Of a stretch of DNA of 64,000 nucleotides, positions 18,210 to 27,842 are shown one piece after another. Source of the DNA: Thiomicrospira microaerophila (GTDB lineage Bacteria > Pseudomonadota > Gammaproteobacteria > Thiomicrospirales > Thiomicrospiraceae); NCBI RefSeq assembly GCF_000934765.1, contig NZ_JYNN01000001.1, positions 62,001-126,000 of the forward strand, given 5' to 3'. The notes beneath the pieces were generated by a model that saw only the letters and a program-made list of their open reading frames with translations, was not told where the DNA came from and made no database searches. The position numbers were made by a program, and so were the translations under genes. How positions within the stretch are numbered: the stretch's first letter is position 1; every line of letters starts with the position of its first letter.

Positions 18210-19103
18210 ATGATTGCACTTGCAAACTATGTAATGAAAGGGCCTATGCAGGCCTATATTGCCAGTATTGCGTTTGCATTGTTGGCTATCTGGTTTACAC
18301 CGGTAGGCTTTTTGGCTGGCGCGGTCATTGCATTAGTTACGCTACGTGTTGGGCTAGCTGATGGCTTAAAACTGATGGCTGCAACAGCGGCGGTGCATTT
18401 GGGACTCTCTGGTGTACTATCAGGCAGCTATTTAGCAGGCCTGGTGGTTATTATCGAGTTTATGCTACCCGTTTGGGTTTTGGCGGTGGTATTACGCCAG
18501 ACTAACTCACTGGGCGCTACATTGCAATTTGCCGGTTTGATGGCAGCGGCTGGCTTAGTGTTTGTTCATTTACTCGTCGGCGATATGCCAGGCTGGTGGA
18601 TGAATACATTTAATCAAGCGGTTAGACCTTTATTGGATCAAGCAGACGTTGCCTATTCTATTGAACTGATTGAGCAAATGTCCAACGTGATGACCATGTT
18701 GATTGCGATGTTTGCTGTAGTGCTTTGGTTTAGCGTTTTAATCACCGGGCGTTGGTGGCAAGGTGTGCTGTATTACCCTGGCCAGTTCCAAAAAGATTTT
18801 CATCAATTAACGCTGCCGAGAAATGTGGCCTATGCGACGGCGTTAGTGGCTGTCGCTAGCATTTTCTTTAATGATGCAAGTGGTGGCTTACTCGGTGACT
18901 TATTTGGTTTGTTAACCGTGATATTAATGTTTCAAGGCTTGGCAATTGCGCATCATGCCGTCTTGAGAAAAGATTTGAGTAATGGCTGGTTAGTCGGTTT
19001 ATATATTTTATTGGCTGTGTTCCCACAGACAGTGTTGGTTTTATCAATCCTTGGCTTGGCGGATAATTTTATGGATTTACGCAGTCGTTGGATAGAAAGT
19101 TAA
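18210..19103 (+). CDS. Polytopic membrane protein (DUF2232/YybS-like)
   Basis: The 297-residue hydrophobic protein has about seven to eight predicted membrane segments and no signal peptide. Its position between rpsR and rplI is where many proteobacteria carry a DUF2232 membrane protein of unknown function. No catalytic motif is visible. A near-copy of the palindrome (AGCAGGCCTGGTGG) encodes LAGLVV within a membrane segment. Family placement relies mainly on position and general character. Confidence 0.65.
   Translation: MIALANYVMKGPMQAYIASIAFALLAIWFTPVGFLAGAVIALVTLRVGLADGLKLMAATAAVHLGLSGVLSGSYLAGLVVIIEFMLPVWVLAVVLRQTNSLGATLQFAGLMAAAGLVFVHLLVGDMPGWWMNTFNQAVRPLLDQADVAYSIELIEQMSNVMTMLIAMFAVVLWFSVLITGRWWQGVLYYPGQFQKDFHQLTLPRNVAYATALVAVASIFFNDASGGLLGDLFGLLTVILMFQGLAIAHHAVLRKDLSNGWLVGLYILLAVFPQTVLVLSILGLADNFMDLRSRWIES
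18434..18447. repeat. Degenerate palindrome copy, AGCAGGCCTGGTGG
   Basis: The inner CAGGCCTGGT is intact and the flanks are changed. Inside the DUF2232-like gene. Confidence 0.6.
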
Positions 19104-19116
19104 TAGAGGTTTTCTT

Positions 19117-19563
19117 ATGAACGTTATTCTGCTTGAAAAAGTACAAAATCTTGGTACATTAGGTGACCAAGTTACAGTTAAATCGGGTTATGCACGCAAC
19201 TTTTTAATTCCACAGGGTAAAGCAAAGCCTGCAACAAAAGAGAATTTGGCTGAGTTTGAAGCACGTCGTGTTGAATTAGAAAAACAAGCGGCAGCGGCCT
19301 TGGCTGATGCACAAGCCTTGTATGAAAAAATGAATGGCATGGTTGTGACTGTTGAAGCTAGTGCGGGTGAAGAAGGCAAGCTATTCGGTTCTATCGGTAC
19401 GCAAGACATTGCGGACGCACTATGTGCATCCGGCTTTGAAGTTGAGCGTCGTCATGTTCGTTTACCAGAAGGTGCTTTGCGCCATATCGGTACATTCGAA
19501 ATTGATGTTCAGTTACACACCGATGTTGTAGCTGCTATCACGGTTGAAGTCAAAGCAGGTTAA
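19117..19563 (+). CDS. rplI: 50S ribosomal protein L9
   Basis: [20 protein letters not shown] and [13 protein letters not shown] at the N-terminus are the L9 signature. The connecting helix and the C-terminal domain ([14 protein letters not shown]) follow, giving 148 residues. It is the last gene of the rpsF operon and is followed by a perfect terminator. Confidence 0.98.
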   Translation: MNVILLEKVQNLGTLGDQVTVKSGYARNFLIPQGKAKPATKENLAEFEARRVELEKQAAAALADAQALYEKMNGMVVTVEASAGEEGKLFGSIGTQDIADALCASGFEVERRHVRLPEGALRHIGTFEIDVQLHTDVVAAITVEVKAG

Positions 19564-19586
19564 TCACTGCTTTAACTTGAATAATG

Positions 19587-19622
19587 AAAACCCCGTCTAA
19601 TTATAATTAGACGGGGTTTTTT
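19587..19622. terminator. Perfect palindromic terminator after rplI
   Basis: A 34-bp uninterrupted palindrome, AAAACCCCGTCTAATTA followed by its exact complement, ends in six T residues. It would work on both strands and closes the ribosomal protein operon. Confidence 0.93.
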
Positions 19623-19687
19623 AATGGCTACAATCTATCGCATTCAATCGTTTATAATATGTCTAATCTCATAATAAACGATAAACT

Positions 19688-21142
19688 ATGAAACCCAACG
19701 CTAAATCTCAGTCACCCTCCACAACAAGCAGCCCTTTCAAGGTTCCTCCTCACTCAATTGACTCTGAGCAATCTGTCTTAGGTGGACTCATGCTATCGAA
19801 TGCGTCATTTGAAGATGTCTCTATTGTTGTTAATGAATATGACTTCTATACCCAGCAGCACCAAGCGATTTATAGTGCGATTTGTGAGTTAAGTCGCGCC
19901 AATAAGCCATTTGACCTGGTCACTGTCGTTGAACTCTTAGAAGCGACGAATCAAATCGAGCTGGCCGGTGGTAAAACCTACCTGGCTGAATTAGTGGCGA
20001 ATACACCGGGTGCTGGCAATATTCTTTTTTATGCACAAATAGTGCGTGAAAAATCTATTCTTCGCAAATTGATTGACGCCTCTAACGAGGTCTCGGAAAG
20101 CTGCTTCTTTACCAAAGGTAAAGATGTGCGTGAAATCCTTGATTTTGCCGAGGCTAAAATATTAGCGATTGCTGAGCATGGTGCAGGAAAGCAACGTCAA
20201 TATAAAACCATGGATGAGTTACTCGCCTCTGCGATTAATCGCATTGATGAGTTGTTTAACTCCGATGGTTCCATTACCGGTATAGCCACACATTTGACCG
20301 AGTTTGACGAAATGACCTCCGGATTGCAACGCGGCGACTTGTTGATTGTAGCAGGGCGCCCCTCAATGGGAAAAACCACTTTTTCAATGAACTTAGCCGA
20401 AAACGTCGCAACAAAAAGTGGGCAACCTGTTGCGGTGTTTAGTATGGAAATGCCCGGAGAACAGCTTGCGATGAGAATGATTAGTTCACTAGGGCGTATT
20501 GATGCTCACCGGATGCGAACCGGTAAATTATTGCCTGAGGATTGGGCAAAAATGAACAAATCTATCTCGCTATTATCGAATGCCGATATTTATATTGATG
20601 ACACACCGGCCTTGATGATTACAGAGCTTCGAGCAAGGGCGCGTCGCATTGACAAGGATATTCGTGATAAGCAACGGCGTAAAGCGATTGAAGCGGGGGT
20701 TGAAGACCCCGAGTCCAAGGTAACAGGTTTGGGTTTAATTGTCATTGACTACCTTCAGCTGATGCGGGGCTCTCAGCATACCGATAACCGTGTGAATGAA
20801 ATTTCTGAAATCTCTCGTGGTTTGAAGGCACTGGCTAAAGAGCTTAATATCCCGCTAATTGCGTTATCACAGCTCAATCGAAGCTTGGAGCAGCGCCCTG
20901 ATAAGCGCCCAAAAATGTCTGACTTACGTGAATCAGGGGCAATTGAACAGGATGCCGATTTAATTATCTTTATTTACCGAGACGAAGTCTATCATCCTGA
21001 TAGTGATGACAAAGGAACGGCGGAAATTATTATTGGCAAACACCGTAATGGTTCGATTGGCACGATACGATTGACATTCATTGGTCAATACACCCGGTTT
21101 GAGAACTATATTTCAATGTCACCTGAAGATATGCACTATTAA
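19688..21142 (+). CDS. dnaB: Replicative DNA helicase
   Basis: DnaB is the hexameric 5'-3' helicase at the fork. The N-terminal domain begins PPHSIDSEQSVLGGLMLSN. The RecA-like domain has Walker A GRPSMGKTT (about residues 219-227), Walker B VIDYLQLM, and the GAIEQDADLIIFIYRDE segment. The 484 residues contain no intein. A TATAAT at 19653 may be its -10. alr begins 2 bp after the stop. Confidence 0.97.
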   Translation: MKPNAKSQSPSTTSSPFKVPPHSIDSEQSVLGGLMLSNASFEDVSIVVNEYDFYTQQHQAIYSAICELSRANKPFDLVTVVELLEATNQIELAGGKTYLAELVANTPGAGNILFYAQIVREKSILRKLIDASNEVSESCFFTKGKDVREILDFAEAKILAIAEHGAGKQRQYKTMDELLASAINRIDELFNSDGSITGIATHLTEFDEMTSGLQRGDLLIVAGRPSMGKTTFSMNLAENVATKSGQPVAVFSMEMPGEQLAMRMISSLGRIDAHRMRTGKLLPEDWAKMNKSISLLSNADIYIDDTPALMITELRARARRIDKDIRDKQRRKAIEAGVEDPESKVTGLGLIVIDYLQLMRGSQHTDNRVNEISEISRGLKALAKELNIPLIALSQLNRSLEQRPDKRPKMSDLRESGAIEQDADLIIFIYRDEVYHPDSDDKGTAEIIIGKHRNGSIGTIRLTFIGQYTRFENYISMSPEDMHY

Positions 21143-21143
21143 T

Positions 21144-22232
21144 ATGTCACGTCCTATTTGCGCTCAAATTAATCTTGCCGCTTTACGGCATAATCTTACA
21201 CAAGTTCGACAACTCGCCCCCCATTCTAAAATTTGGGCCGTGATTAAAGCGAATGGGTATGGTCATGGTATTGTGCGTGTAGCGCAGCAGTGTTCATCTG
21301 CGGATGGTTTTGCTGTCGCCAGTCTGGATGAAGCCCTTATATTGCGTCAGCAAGGATTTTTACATCGCATTTTATTACTAGAGGGTATTTTTCAACCTGA
21401 AGAAATGCCATTGGTTGAGCAACATCGTTTGGATTTGGTGCTGCACTCGCCGCATCAGGTTGAATGGTTGCTTGCTTATCAACCAAAGTTTGCGCTCAAA
21501 GTATGGCTTAAACTCGATACAGGGATGCATCGACTAGGGTTCGACCCCGTCAGCTTTGCCCAATCAATGCTGAAAATCCGTAATAGCTTACCGCAATTAA
21601 GGCTCAACTTAATGTCACATTTTGCCAGCGTAACAGAAGATACGGTGTTTACCAGGCAACAGCAGGTTTGTTTTGAGCAGCAAGCTAAAGACTATCAATG
21701 CCCAATGAGTTTAGCGAATTCCGCGGCATTACAGCGCTTACCGCAAACCCATTTAGACTGGGTACGACCTGGCATTATGCTCTATGGCGCCGGCATCATG
21801 CCCGAGTTTCGCTCTTTGTTTCAACCGGTATTGACATTTCAAACACAAATTATTAGCTTGAAATGGATTGCGCAAGGTGAGGCGGTGGGATATGGTCAAA
21901 CGTGGGTGGCACAAAAACCGAGTTTGATTGGTGTCGCGGCTGCAGGCTATGGTGATGGCTATCCACGCCATGCACCAAGCGGCACGCCAGTATTAGTCAA
22001 TAACCAACGCGTCCCCATTGCAGGACGTGTTTCAATGGATATGCTGACCCTTGATTTGACAGCGATAGCTGGCGCCGTCAATATAGGTGACCCTGTTGTG
22101 CTTTGGGGTGAGGGTTTACCTGTGGACGAAATAGCTGAAAAAGCCGGCACAATAGGTTATGAATTACTCTGTGGCATCACCCAGCGTGTGCCCATTAAAG
22201 AAATAGAGCGGGAACCAGATCATGTCAGATAA
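21144..22232 (+). CDS. alr: Alanine racemase
   Basis: Alr makes D-alanine for peptidoglycan. The PLP lysine is K35 in AVIKANGYGHG, and the second catalytic residue is the tyrosine in AAAGYGDGYPRHA. I use the ATG at 21144, one base after the dnaB stop, giving 362 residues; a longer in-frame reading from 21081 would overlap dnaB. dnaB-alr is a common pair. The end overlaps the Nudix gene by 11 bp, implying coupled translation. Confidence 0.95.
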   Translation: MSRPICAQINLAALRHNLTQVRQLAPHSKIWAVIKANGYGHGIVRVAQQCSSADGFAVASLDEALILRQQGFLHRILLLEGIFQPEEMPLVEQHRLDLVLHSPHQVEWLLAYQPKFALKVWLKLDTGMHRLGFDPVSFAQSMLKIRNSLPQLRLNLMSHFASVTEDTVFTRQQQVCFEQQAKDYQCPMSLANSAALQRLPQTHLDWVRPGIMLYGAGIMPEFRSLFQPVLTFQTQIISLKWIAQGEAVGYGQTWVAQKPSLIGVAAAGYGDGYPRHAPSGTPVLVNNQRVPIAGRVSMDMLTLDLTAIAGAVNIGDPVVLWGEGLPVDEIAEKAGTIGYELLCGITQRVPIKEIEREPDHVR

Positions 22233-22827
22233 AACACTCGTCATTCATTCTAATACTAAAGGCTATGACGGCTTTTTTAAAATTAATCGAGTCACCTTTC
22301 AGCACAGTCTTTATCAAGGCGGTATGAGCCCTGCCATTGTAAGAGAGTTATTTGGTCGTGGTCAGGCCGTCGTGGTCTTACTCTATGACCTGAATGCGCA
22401 ACAGGCTGTACTGGTTGAGCAGTGCCGTGCCGGTGCGCTCCAACATGCACTGGAAGCGAATAATCCTAATCAGGCCTGGTTAATAGAGCCTGTGGCAGGG
22501 ATGATTGACCCAGGGGAGTCTACTTGGGAAGCTTGTAAACGTGAAACGCTTGAGGAAGCCGGTGTCTTAGTCACCGAGTTCGAGTATATTTGCCAATTTT
22601 ACCCCAGCCCTGGCGGCAGTGATGAAATACTTCATCTTTATGCCGCGCAGGTAGATGTTAATCAACTGGGTGAATTTAGCGGCCTAAAAGAGGAGGTTGA
22701 GGATATTCGCTTGCTCAAGATGCCATTTAGCTCACTAAAACAAGATTTGTTAACCGGCAAGTTTCGCGTTGCCAGCACCCTTATTGCTTTACAATGGCTT
22801 TTTTTTCAAAAGCTAGGTCATCATTAA
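22222..22827 (+). CDS. nudF: ADP-ribose pyrophosphatase (Nudix hydrolase)
   Basis: The Nudix box is complete: GMIDPGESTWEACKRETLEEAGV (about residues 93-115), with the REx2EE core that binds metal. The 201-residue length, the RAGALQ segment before the box and the SPGGSDE after it fit the NudF group that hydrolyses ADP-ribose. It overlaps alr and is followed 5 bp later by a small membrane protein gene. A palindrome variant (AATCAGGCCTGGTT) encodes NQAWLIEP. Confidence 0.85.
   Translation: MSDKTLVIHSNTKGYDGFFKINRVTFQHSLYQGGMSPAIVRELFGRGQAVVVLLYDLNAQQAVLVEQCRAGALQHALEANNPNQAWLIEPVAGMIDPGESTWEACKRETLEEAGVLVTEFEYICQFYPSPGGSDEILHLYAAQVDVNQLGEFSGLKEEVEDIRLLKMPFSSLKQDLLTGKFRVASTLIALQWLFFQKLGHH
22468..22481. 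repeat. Dispersed palindrome variant, AATCAGGCCTGGTT
   Basis: 13 of 14 match with one central-arm change. Inside nudF, read as NQAWL. Confidence 0.8.
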
Positions 22828-22832
22828 ACGCC

Positions 22833-23228
22833 ATGAAAAATACCTCACAAAAACCGGATAACCATCCACCCTCACGCGATCCATTAATGGCCTTGTTTCG
22901 TTATGGCAAGTTACCAAAAATAACACATCAGCTCTTACTGGCAGCCAGTTTAATTGCCGCGTCATATTGGCTATATTTTGCTATTGTCAAAATGCAATTA
23001 CTCCCTCGGTTTTTAGCGGGTGAAGCGTTGATTTTAGATGCCGTTGTTGGGTTTCCATTAGTCTTGGCTTTGGCCATTGTGGTGTATGCCGTTGTATTTT
23101 GGTTAGTGAAACTGATGGTGATTATTTTTTACCCCAGCTGGCTAACCTTGCCGAGTGATTATTATGATGATGCTGATGAATCATATTTTGATCCTACTGA
23201 ACCACCCGATGATAAGCGCACCCAATGA
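22833..23228 (+). CDS. Small membrane protein of unknown function
   Basis: A 131-residue protein with two clear membrane segments (about residues 34-54 and 69-95) and a strongly acidic C-terminus (DYYDDADESYFDPTEPPDD). I do not recognise a family. I use the ATG at 22833, six bases past the nudF stop. The last four bases overlap the MATE gene as ATGA, so the two are probably translated together. Confidence 0.75.
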   Translation: MKNTSQKPDNHPPSRDPLMALFRYGKLPKITHQLLLAASLIAASYWLYFAIVKMQLLPRFLAGEALILDAVVGFPLVLALAIVVYAVVFWLVKLMVIIFYPSWLTLPSDYYDDADESYFDPTEPPDDKRTQ

Positions 23229-24583
23229 ACCTAACCGCTCATAAGCGTGAAGCCTATCAACTGATACGTATCGCACTGCCGATTTTTACCGCACAACTCG
23301 CCCTGACGAGCTTAGGGGTCGTGGATACCATTATGTCAGGCTGGGTAGGGGTCAATGACCTAGCGGCGATTGGCTTGGGAACCAGTATTTTATTACCGGT
23401 TTTTATTTTTGCGACCGGTATTTTGTTAGCCATGACGCCCATTACAGCCCGATTTTTAGGGCAAAAAAATTCAACCGCGATTGGATATAATCTTACTCAG
23501 GGTCTATGGTTAGCGATCCCGATTGGGCTTGTGAGTATGTTATTGCTGATGATACCGCAGCCCTTGCTGAATTTGTTGCAGTTAAGCCCACAGGTTTATG
23601 ATTTAACCGTCGATTATCTATTCTATGCCGCGTTAGGTTTGCCTGGGGTTGCACTTTATCAGGTTTATCGATTTTTCTGGGAAGGTTTAGGCATTACGCT
23701 ACCAACACTTTATTTAAGTGTTGGTGCCTTGTTATTAAATATTCCGCTTAATGCATTGTTTATCTATGGCTACGGGCCGATTGAAGGTATGGGTGCAGTG
23801 GGCTGTGGTGTAGCGACCGCGATTGTGATGTGGTCGATGTTGCTGGGTGGTTGGTTGTATGTGCGCTATGCAACAAAAACACAAGTCTATCGCCAACCAG
23901 GCCTGGTTGGTCCAGACTGGAAAAAAGGCTTTAAACCGATTTTATTATTGGGTGTACCTATGGCATTTTCATTGTTATTTGAAGTGGGGATGTTTAGTTT
24001 TGTTGTATTGTTTATCGCACCGCTTGGCACGACAGTAATTGGTGCCCATCAAATTGCAATGAGCTTTACCTCTTTGCTGTTTATGTTGCCTTTAAGTCTG
24101 GCAATGGCGATGACTGTGCGCGTCGGTTTTGGCTATGGTGAAAATAGCCGTGAAGCCGTCAAAACTAGCATTAGCGTCGGTGTGGCCTTTGCCTTGTTTT
24201 TTGGCATTGCCTTATCACTGTTTACCCTAACGTTCAGAGAAGTGTTTGTCAGTCTTTACACCAGTCACCCAGAGGTATTTCATATTGCGGCGATGTTATT
24301 TATTTTTGCAGCCTCTTATCAGGTATTTGATGCGATACAGGTAGCAATGGCCGGCGCACTCCGTGGTTTGCACGACACCCAGGTTACCATGTGGGTGACA
24401 CTGATAAGTTACTGGGGCGTAGGGTTAGGCGGCGGCTACTGGCTGGCTTTTGCTAATCCATTTGGTGAACCGCTCGGGGTGTATGGCTTTTGGTTTGGGA
24501 TTATTGCCGGTCTAGCCTTAGCGGCTGTTTTATTGATTTTGCGATTGAGATGGATGATGCAACATGTTGATTTTAAAAGCTAA
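23225..24583 (+). CDS. MATE-family multidrug/cation efflux transporter (NorM-like)
   Basis: The 452-residue protein has about twelve membrane segments. The N-terminal part (IALPIFTAQLALTSLGVVDTIMSGWVG) and the symmetric second half (VPMAFSLLFEVGMFSFVVLFIAPLG) are typical of NorM-type MATE transporters, which exchange Na+ or H+ for toxic cations. Substrate cannot be told from sequence. It overlaps both the upstream membrane protein (ATGA) and the downstream SEC-C gene (20 bp). It holds an exact palindrome copy read as RQPGLV in a loop. Confidence 0.9.
   Translation: MNLTAHKREAYQLIRIALPIFTAQLALTSLGVVDTIMSGWVGVNDLAAIGLGTSILLPVFIFATGILLAMTPITARFLGQKNSTAIGYNLTQGLWLAIPIGLVSMLLLMIPQPLLNLLQLSPQVYDLTVDYLFYAALGLPGVALYQVYRFFWEGLGITLPTLYLSVGALLLNIPLNALFIYGYGPIEGMGAVGCGVATAIVMWSMLLGGWLYVRYATKTQVYRQPGLVGPDWKKGFKPILLLGVPMAFSLLFEVGMFSFVVLFIAPLGTTVIGAHQIAMSFTSLLFMLPLSLAMAMTVRVGFGYGENSREAVKTSISVGVAFALFFGIALSLFTLTFREVFVSLYTSHPEVFHIAAMLFIFAASYQVFDAIQVAMAGALRGLHDTQVTMWVTLISYWGVGLGGGYWLAFANPFGEPLGVYGFWFGIIAGLALAAVLLILRLRWMMQHVDFKS
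23895..23908. repeat. Dispersed palindrome copy, exact AACCAGGCCTGGTT
   Basis: Exact copy inside the MATE gene, read as RQPGLV. Confidence 0.95.
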
Positions 24584-24977
24584 GTGTCCTTGCGGAAGTG
24601 GACAAGACTATAGCGATTGCTGTAAGCTAATTCATACGGGTAAAGCCAAAGCGCTGACGGCTGAAGCCTTGATGCGTTCTCGGTTTAGTGCTTATTATTT
24701 GGGTCAGCAACAACCTGAGCTAGCGTCGTACCTGTTAAATACTTGGTGTCCATCTACACGACCAAACAGCATGGAACTGACCGATCAACCAAACTGGGTA
24801 AGATTAAAAATATGGCAAACCCAAGCGGGGCAGCCAAACGACAAACAAGGCATTGTTGAATTCAGTGCGTTTTATTTGGATGGCTTGTTTCAATTGGAGT
24901 TTCGTGAGAAAAGTTATTTTCAACGAAACCCGGAGGGTGACTGGTGTTACCTGCGCGGTGATATCTTAAAAAACTAA
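24564..24977 (+). CDS. YchJ-like SEC-C zinc-binding protein
   Basis: The 137 residues begin with a SEC-C zinc motif (C8-P-C10 and C19-C20 in KCPCGSGQDYSDCCKL). ALMRSRFSAYYLG and a C-terminal NTF2-like segment follow, as in the UPF0225/YchJ family. Its function is unknown. It overlaps the end of the MATE gene by 20 bp. Its stop overlaps the stop of a small ORF on the other strand. Confidence 0.85.
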   Translation: MLILKAKCPCGSGQDYSDCCKLIHTGKAKALTAEALMRSRFSAYYLGQQQPELASYLLNTWCPSTRPNSMELTDQPNWVRLKIWQTQAGQPNDKQGIVEFSAFYLDGLFQLEFREKSYFQRNPEGDWCYLRGDILKN

Positions 24978-25114
24978 AGGTGATTGCGCTTTTCGTCATC
25001 CTCTTTTGAGTTTTTAAAAAATAAATAAACACCATAAATAACGAGGCCCACAATCGTGACCGCAATAGCGGTTAACCCCAGCATGAGTAAAAGCGCGTCA
25101 AAAACCTTATCCAT
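24974..25114 (-). CDS. Small single-pass membrane protein, 46 residues
   Basis: A short reading frame runs from the ATG at 25114 to a TAG at 24974. The protein has one confident membrane segment (LLLMLGLTAIAVTIVGLVIY, about residues 8-27), then a charged tail (KNSKEDDEKRNH). It fills a gap that would otherwise hold no gene, and the inside-positive ending looks deliberate. No strong ribosome-binding site is visible, so it may be spurious. No family recognised. Confidence 0.45.
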   Translation of the reverse strand: MDKVFDALLLMLGLTAIAVTIVGLVIYGVYLFFKNSKEDDEKRNHL

Positions 25115-25211
25115 TGTGATAGAGTGCATTTAAAATTTATCCATTTATTTTTATGTGTGAACATTCTACAATAAACATGCAATTTTAGCCGACAAACATT
25201 AGAGAAAAATT

Positions 25212-26354
25212 ATGGCACAGACAATTTCGGAATTGGAAAAAGAACGCGCGAAATTATTAGAGGCGATTGAAGCACAAGCTAACCAACTCTCCAAGCAGCG
25301 TGGCGGAGCCACCAATGAAGCACGTCCTCACACCCTCAATGATTGGTTGAACGCCGCTGAGCAGGTTGTACCAGCCAAAAAAGAACCCAAAATGAGCTAT
25401 GACGACGATTACAGTTCACTCGCCAAGCCACGTCAGCATAATCCGCGCATCAGAGAACCCATGTTTAATCCGCAAGATTTTGCGGAGCCTGATGTGACCT
25501 TAAGTCAAACCGCCCAATCCGAAGCCGCCCCCAAAATGAAAAAGAAATCCACCGCCTTAGGCGCGCATAAAGCCAAGCAAGCACAAAAAGCCTCGTTTTT
25601 TGGTGTTATCATTATGCTATCCTTATTGATGACGGTATTAGGTGTGATTTATGTCGCCTACAATGCGGTGCAACGCGATATGCAGCAGCTAGCAGCTATT
25701 CACTCTGAAACCCTTGATACATTGGGTAATGTACAACTAGAGGTGATGGCACTTAAAGACCAAATTGAAAAAGGCGGTGATGCTGACATGTTTGATCAAT
25801 TGATTGAGCGTATCGAAATCCAACAGCGTCAGTTAAGCGAGTTAAGACAAGCACAAGCCTCACAACAAATCAGTCCGCATGCACTGCGAGAAGCCACACA
25901 ACAGCTTGAGCGCCAAATGGAAGCGCGTTTACAAGGGTTTTTAACTCAAATGGCGTTTTCAGATGCACCGATACCGCCGAATGATATACAGACACCGGCT
26001 ACGCCCTCCGTGCCTACAGCTAGATCCGAACAAAAAGTCGTGCGCCTTGTTGAACAAAAAGCACCGGTTGACCCAGATGTTACCTGGCTTAAGCAACAAG
26101 CTGCTGATAATTTTGTTTTACAGCTTGCTAGCATGGCCGACCGCAACGGCATTGAGCAGGTTATCAATGACAAACGCATTCAAGGCGGTCGAATTATTCC
26201 GCAGATACGTGATGGTCGTCAAAGTTTTGTGCTGGTTGTCGGTTCTCATGCGCAGCGTACTCAAGCTAACCAAATGGCGGTTGATATTAAAGAGCAAACC
26301 GGGATTTCACCCTGGGTGCGTCGTGTGCGTGACTTAAGCGGGCGTGTCGAGTAA
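25212..26354 (+). CDS. Membrane-anchored SPOR-like domain protein
   Basis: The 380-residue protein has a charged cytoplasmic N-terminus with coiled-coil features, one membrane segment (about residues 133-155, FFGVIIMLSLLMTVLGVIYV), a periplasmic coiled coil rich in Gln and Glu (about 160-245), and a C-terminal domain (about 296-375). That last domain has the SPOR pattern: FVLQLASMADRNG, then SFVLVVGSHAQRTQAN and a closing arginine-rich strand. SPOR domains bind denuded peptidoglycan, so a cell-wall or division role is inferred. Its 3' end overlaps the convergent histidine kinase gene by 21 bp. Confidence 0.7.
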   Translation: MAQTISELEKERAKLLEAIEAQANQLSKQRGGATNEARPHTLNDWLNAAEQVVPAKKEPKMSYDDDYSSLAKPRQHNPRIREPMFNPQDFAEPDVTLSQTAQSEAAPKMKKKSTALGAHKAKQAQKASFFGVIIMLSLLMTVLGVIYVAYNAVQRDMQQLAAIHSETLDTLGNVQLEVMALKDQIEKGGDADMFDQLIERIEIQQRQLSELRQAQASQQISPHALREATQQLERQMEARLQGFLTQMAFSDAPIPPNDIQTPATPSVPTARSEQKVVRLVEQKAPVDPDVTWLKQQAADNFVLQLASMADRNGIEQVINDKRIQGGRIIPQIRDGRQSFVLVVGSHAQRTQANQMAVDIKEQTGISPWVRRVRDLSGRVE

Positions 26355-27842
26355 AGGGATCACCAAACAAAAGGTGACACCTTGCTGGTCGGGCCAGTTG
26401 TCGACGGATAGTTCAGCTTGATGATGTTGTGCAATCAGCTTGGCCAGATAAAGCCCCAACCCTAAGTGCGCATGATCTAAATCGCCGGTTGCTCGAAGAG
26501 ACACCATGCCCTCAAATATTTGTGATTTCAGCTCATCCGGTATCGTTGGGCCAGCATTACTTACACGGACCACTAACTGGCCGCTTTGTTTTTCCATCGA
26601 TAGTAAAATAGGCTGGCGGCCATTATTAAAATCGAGTGCATTATCAATCAGTTTATCAATGAGTTGCTCAAGTAAAAAACCATCGGCTTGAACAGCACAA
26701 TCTTGTAAGTTTTGTGCGATACGTATCGTCACAAGACCCGTGGGTAAACTGTCGCAAATAGATTGAAAGTAATCACTTATTCGCTGTACAGCAAGCGGAT
26801 ACAACATCTGATTCTCAAGGCTTTGCTCTAAACTCGACGCTTCTGATAAAGCAGTTAAGAGTCTTTGTAATTGCGCTAAACCTTGCTGTGCTTGCTTAAT
26901 CCTGTCTTGCTCTGGGTAGGTGAGTGCCAATAGCTCAAGGTTGGCACTCACTCGATTGATTGGATTGTGTAGCTCGTGACGTAGTGTTTTAGGTAGCTGC
27001 TTTAGATAACGCTCATAACTAGCGAGTTTTTCAAACATTTCCCATATATCTTGACGCAACTGTGTGAGTTCATCATTTTGCCTTTCTGGTCGTTTTAAAT
27101 AACCAGGTTGCAATTTTTTTGCCGATGAAAAACTTTTTTTAACATCCTCACCAAGGCGTAAAATCCGATTAGACATGGCTTGCGCATAAAATAAAACACC
27201 GGTTAACACCGATAACAAAATCAAAGTGGATAAGCCGATTAAACGATGAAAGGCACTTAAGCTTTGTTGAAATAACTGCGCAATACTCTGCTCAAATACC
27301 ACCGCACCGATAATTTGGTTGTTGTGATAAAGGGGGGTAGCCGACATCAAGCTAATCGGGTTTTGTTGATGATTAATGCGATATTGTTGACTGGTTTGCC
27401 CCTTGAGCGCAGCTTCAATTATTTCACGCTCTGGGTAAGGCGACTGCGGAAAGGGATAGGGGAGTGGGTTGGCGACCTTGCCCAATAATTGAATCCCAGA
27501 AAAACCTAGCCACTCTAAAAAATCACGTTTAAAGCTTAAGGACGCATTAAGGTGGCCCATAACATATTGAGTTTGCCCGGTTTGATTGACCAACCAAATG
27601 CTACTTTGTTCTAAATCAATATGTGAAAGAATCTGTCCAGCTTCCTGCGTTTTACCCCATATTTCAGGTCTTGTTTCTAAAATCAATGACAAGTTTTGTA
27701 CAGTATGTTGGTGTAAGCTGGCTTGATGATTTAAAATCAAATGTTGCAAATCGATTGCTAAGCGATAAGCCAAGAGAGGCAATATACCCAACAATAAAAA
27801 TAACAATAGCAAACGACGTCGGATAGTAAAACGTGCAGTCAT
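26334..27842 (-). CDS. Sensor histidine kinase
   Basis: A 502-residue membrane kinase. Membrane segments lie near residues 12-30 and 205-228 and flank a periplasmic sensor region. The phospho-acceptor is the histidine in RHELHNPINR (about residue 290). The ATPase part has the N box (LIDKLIDNALDF), a G1 box read as VSNAGPTIP, where asparagine replaces the usual aspartate, and the G2 box HLGLGLYLAKL. The start ATG overlaps the regulator stop as ATGA, fixing it at 27842. Signal unknown. The gene belongs to a two-gene system with the response regulator just upstream. Confidence 0.88.
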   Translation of the reverse strand: MTARFTIRRRLLLLFLLLGILPLLAYRLAIDLQHLILNHQASLHQHTVQNLSLILETRPEIWGKTQEAGQILSHIDLEQSSIWLVNQTGQTQYVMGHLNASLSFKRDFLEWLGFSGIQLLGKVANPLPYPFPQSPYPEREIIEAALKGQTSQQYRINHQQNPISLMSATPLYHNNQIIGAVVFEQSIAQLFQQSLSAFHRLIGLSTLILLSVLTGVLFYAQAMSNRILRLGEDVKKSFSSAKKLQPGYLKRPERQNDELTQLRQDIWEMFEKLASYERYLKQLPKTLRHELHNPINRVSANLELLALTYPEQDRIKQAQQGLAQLQRLLTALSEASSLEQSLENQMLYPLAVQRISDYFQSICDSLPTGLVTIRIAQNLQDCAVQADGFLLEQLIDKLIDNALDFNNGRQPILLSMEKQSGQLVVRVSNAGPTIPDELKSQIFEGMVSLRATGDLDHAHLGLGLYLAKLIAQHHQAELSVDNWPDQQGVTFCLVIPLLDTPA

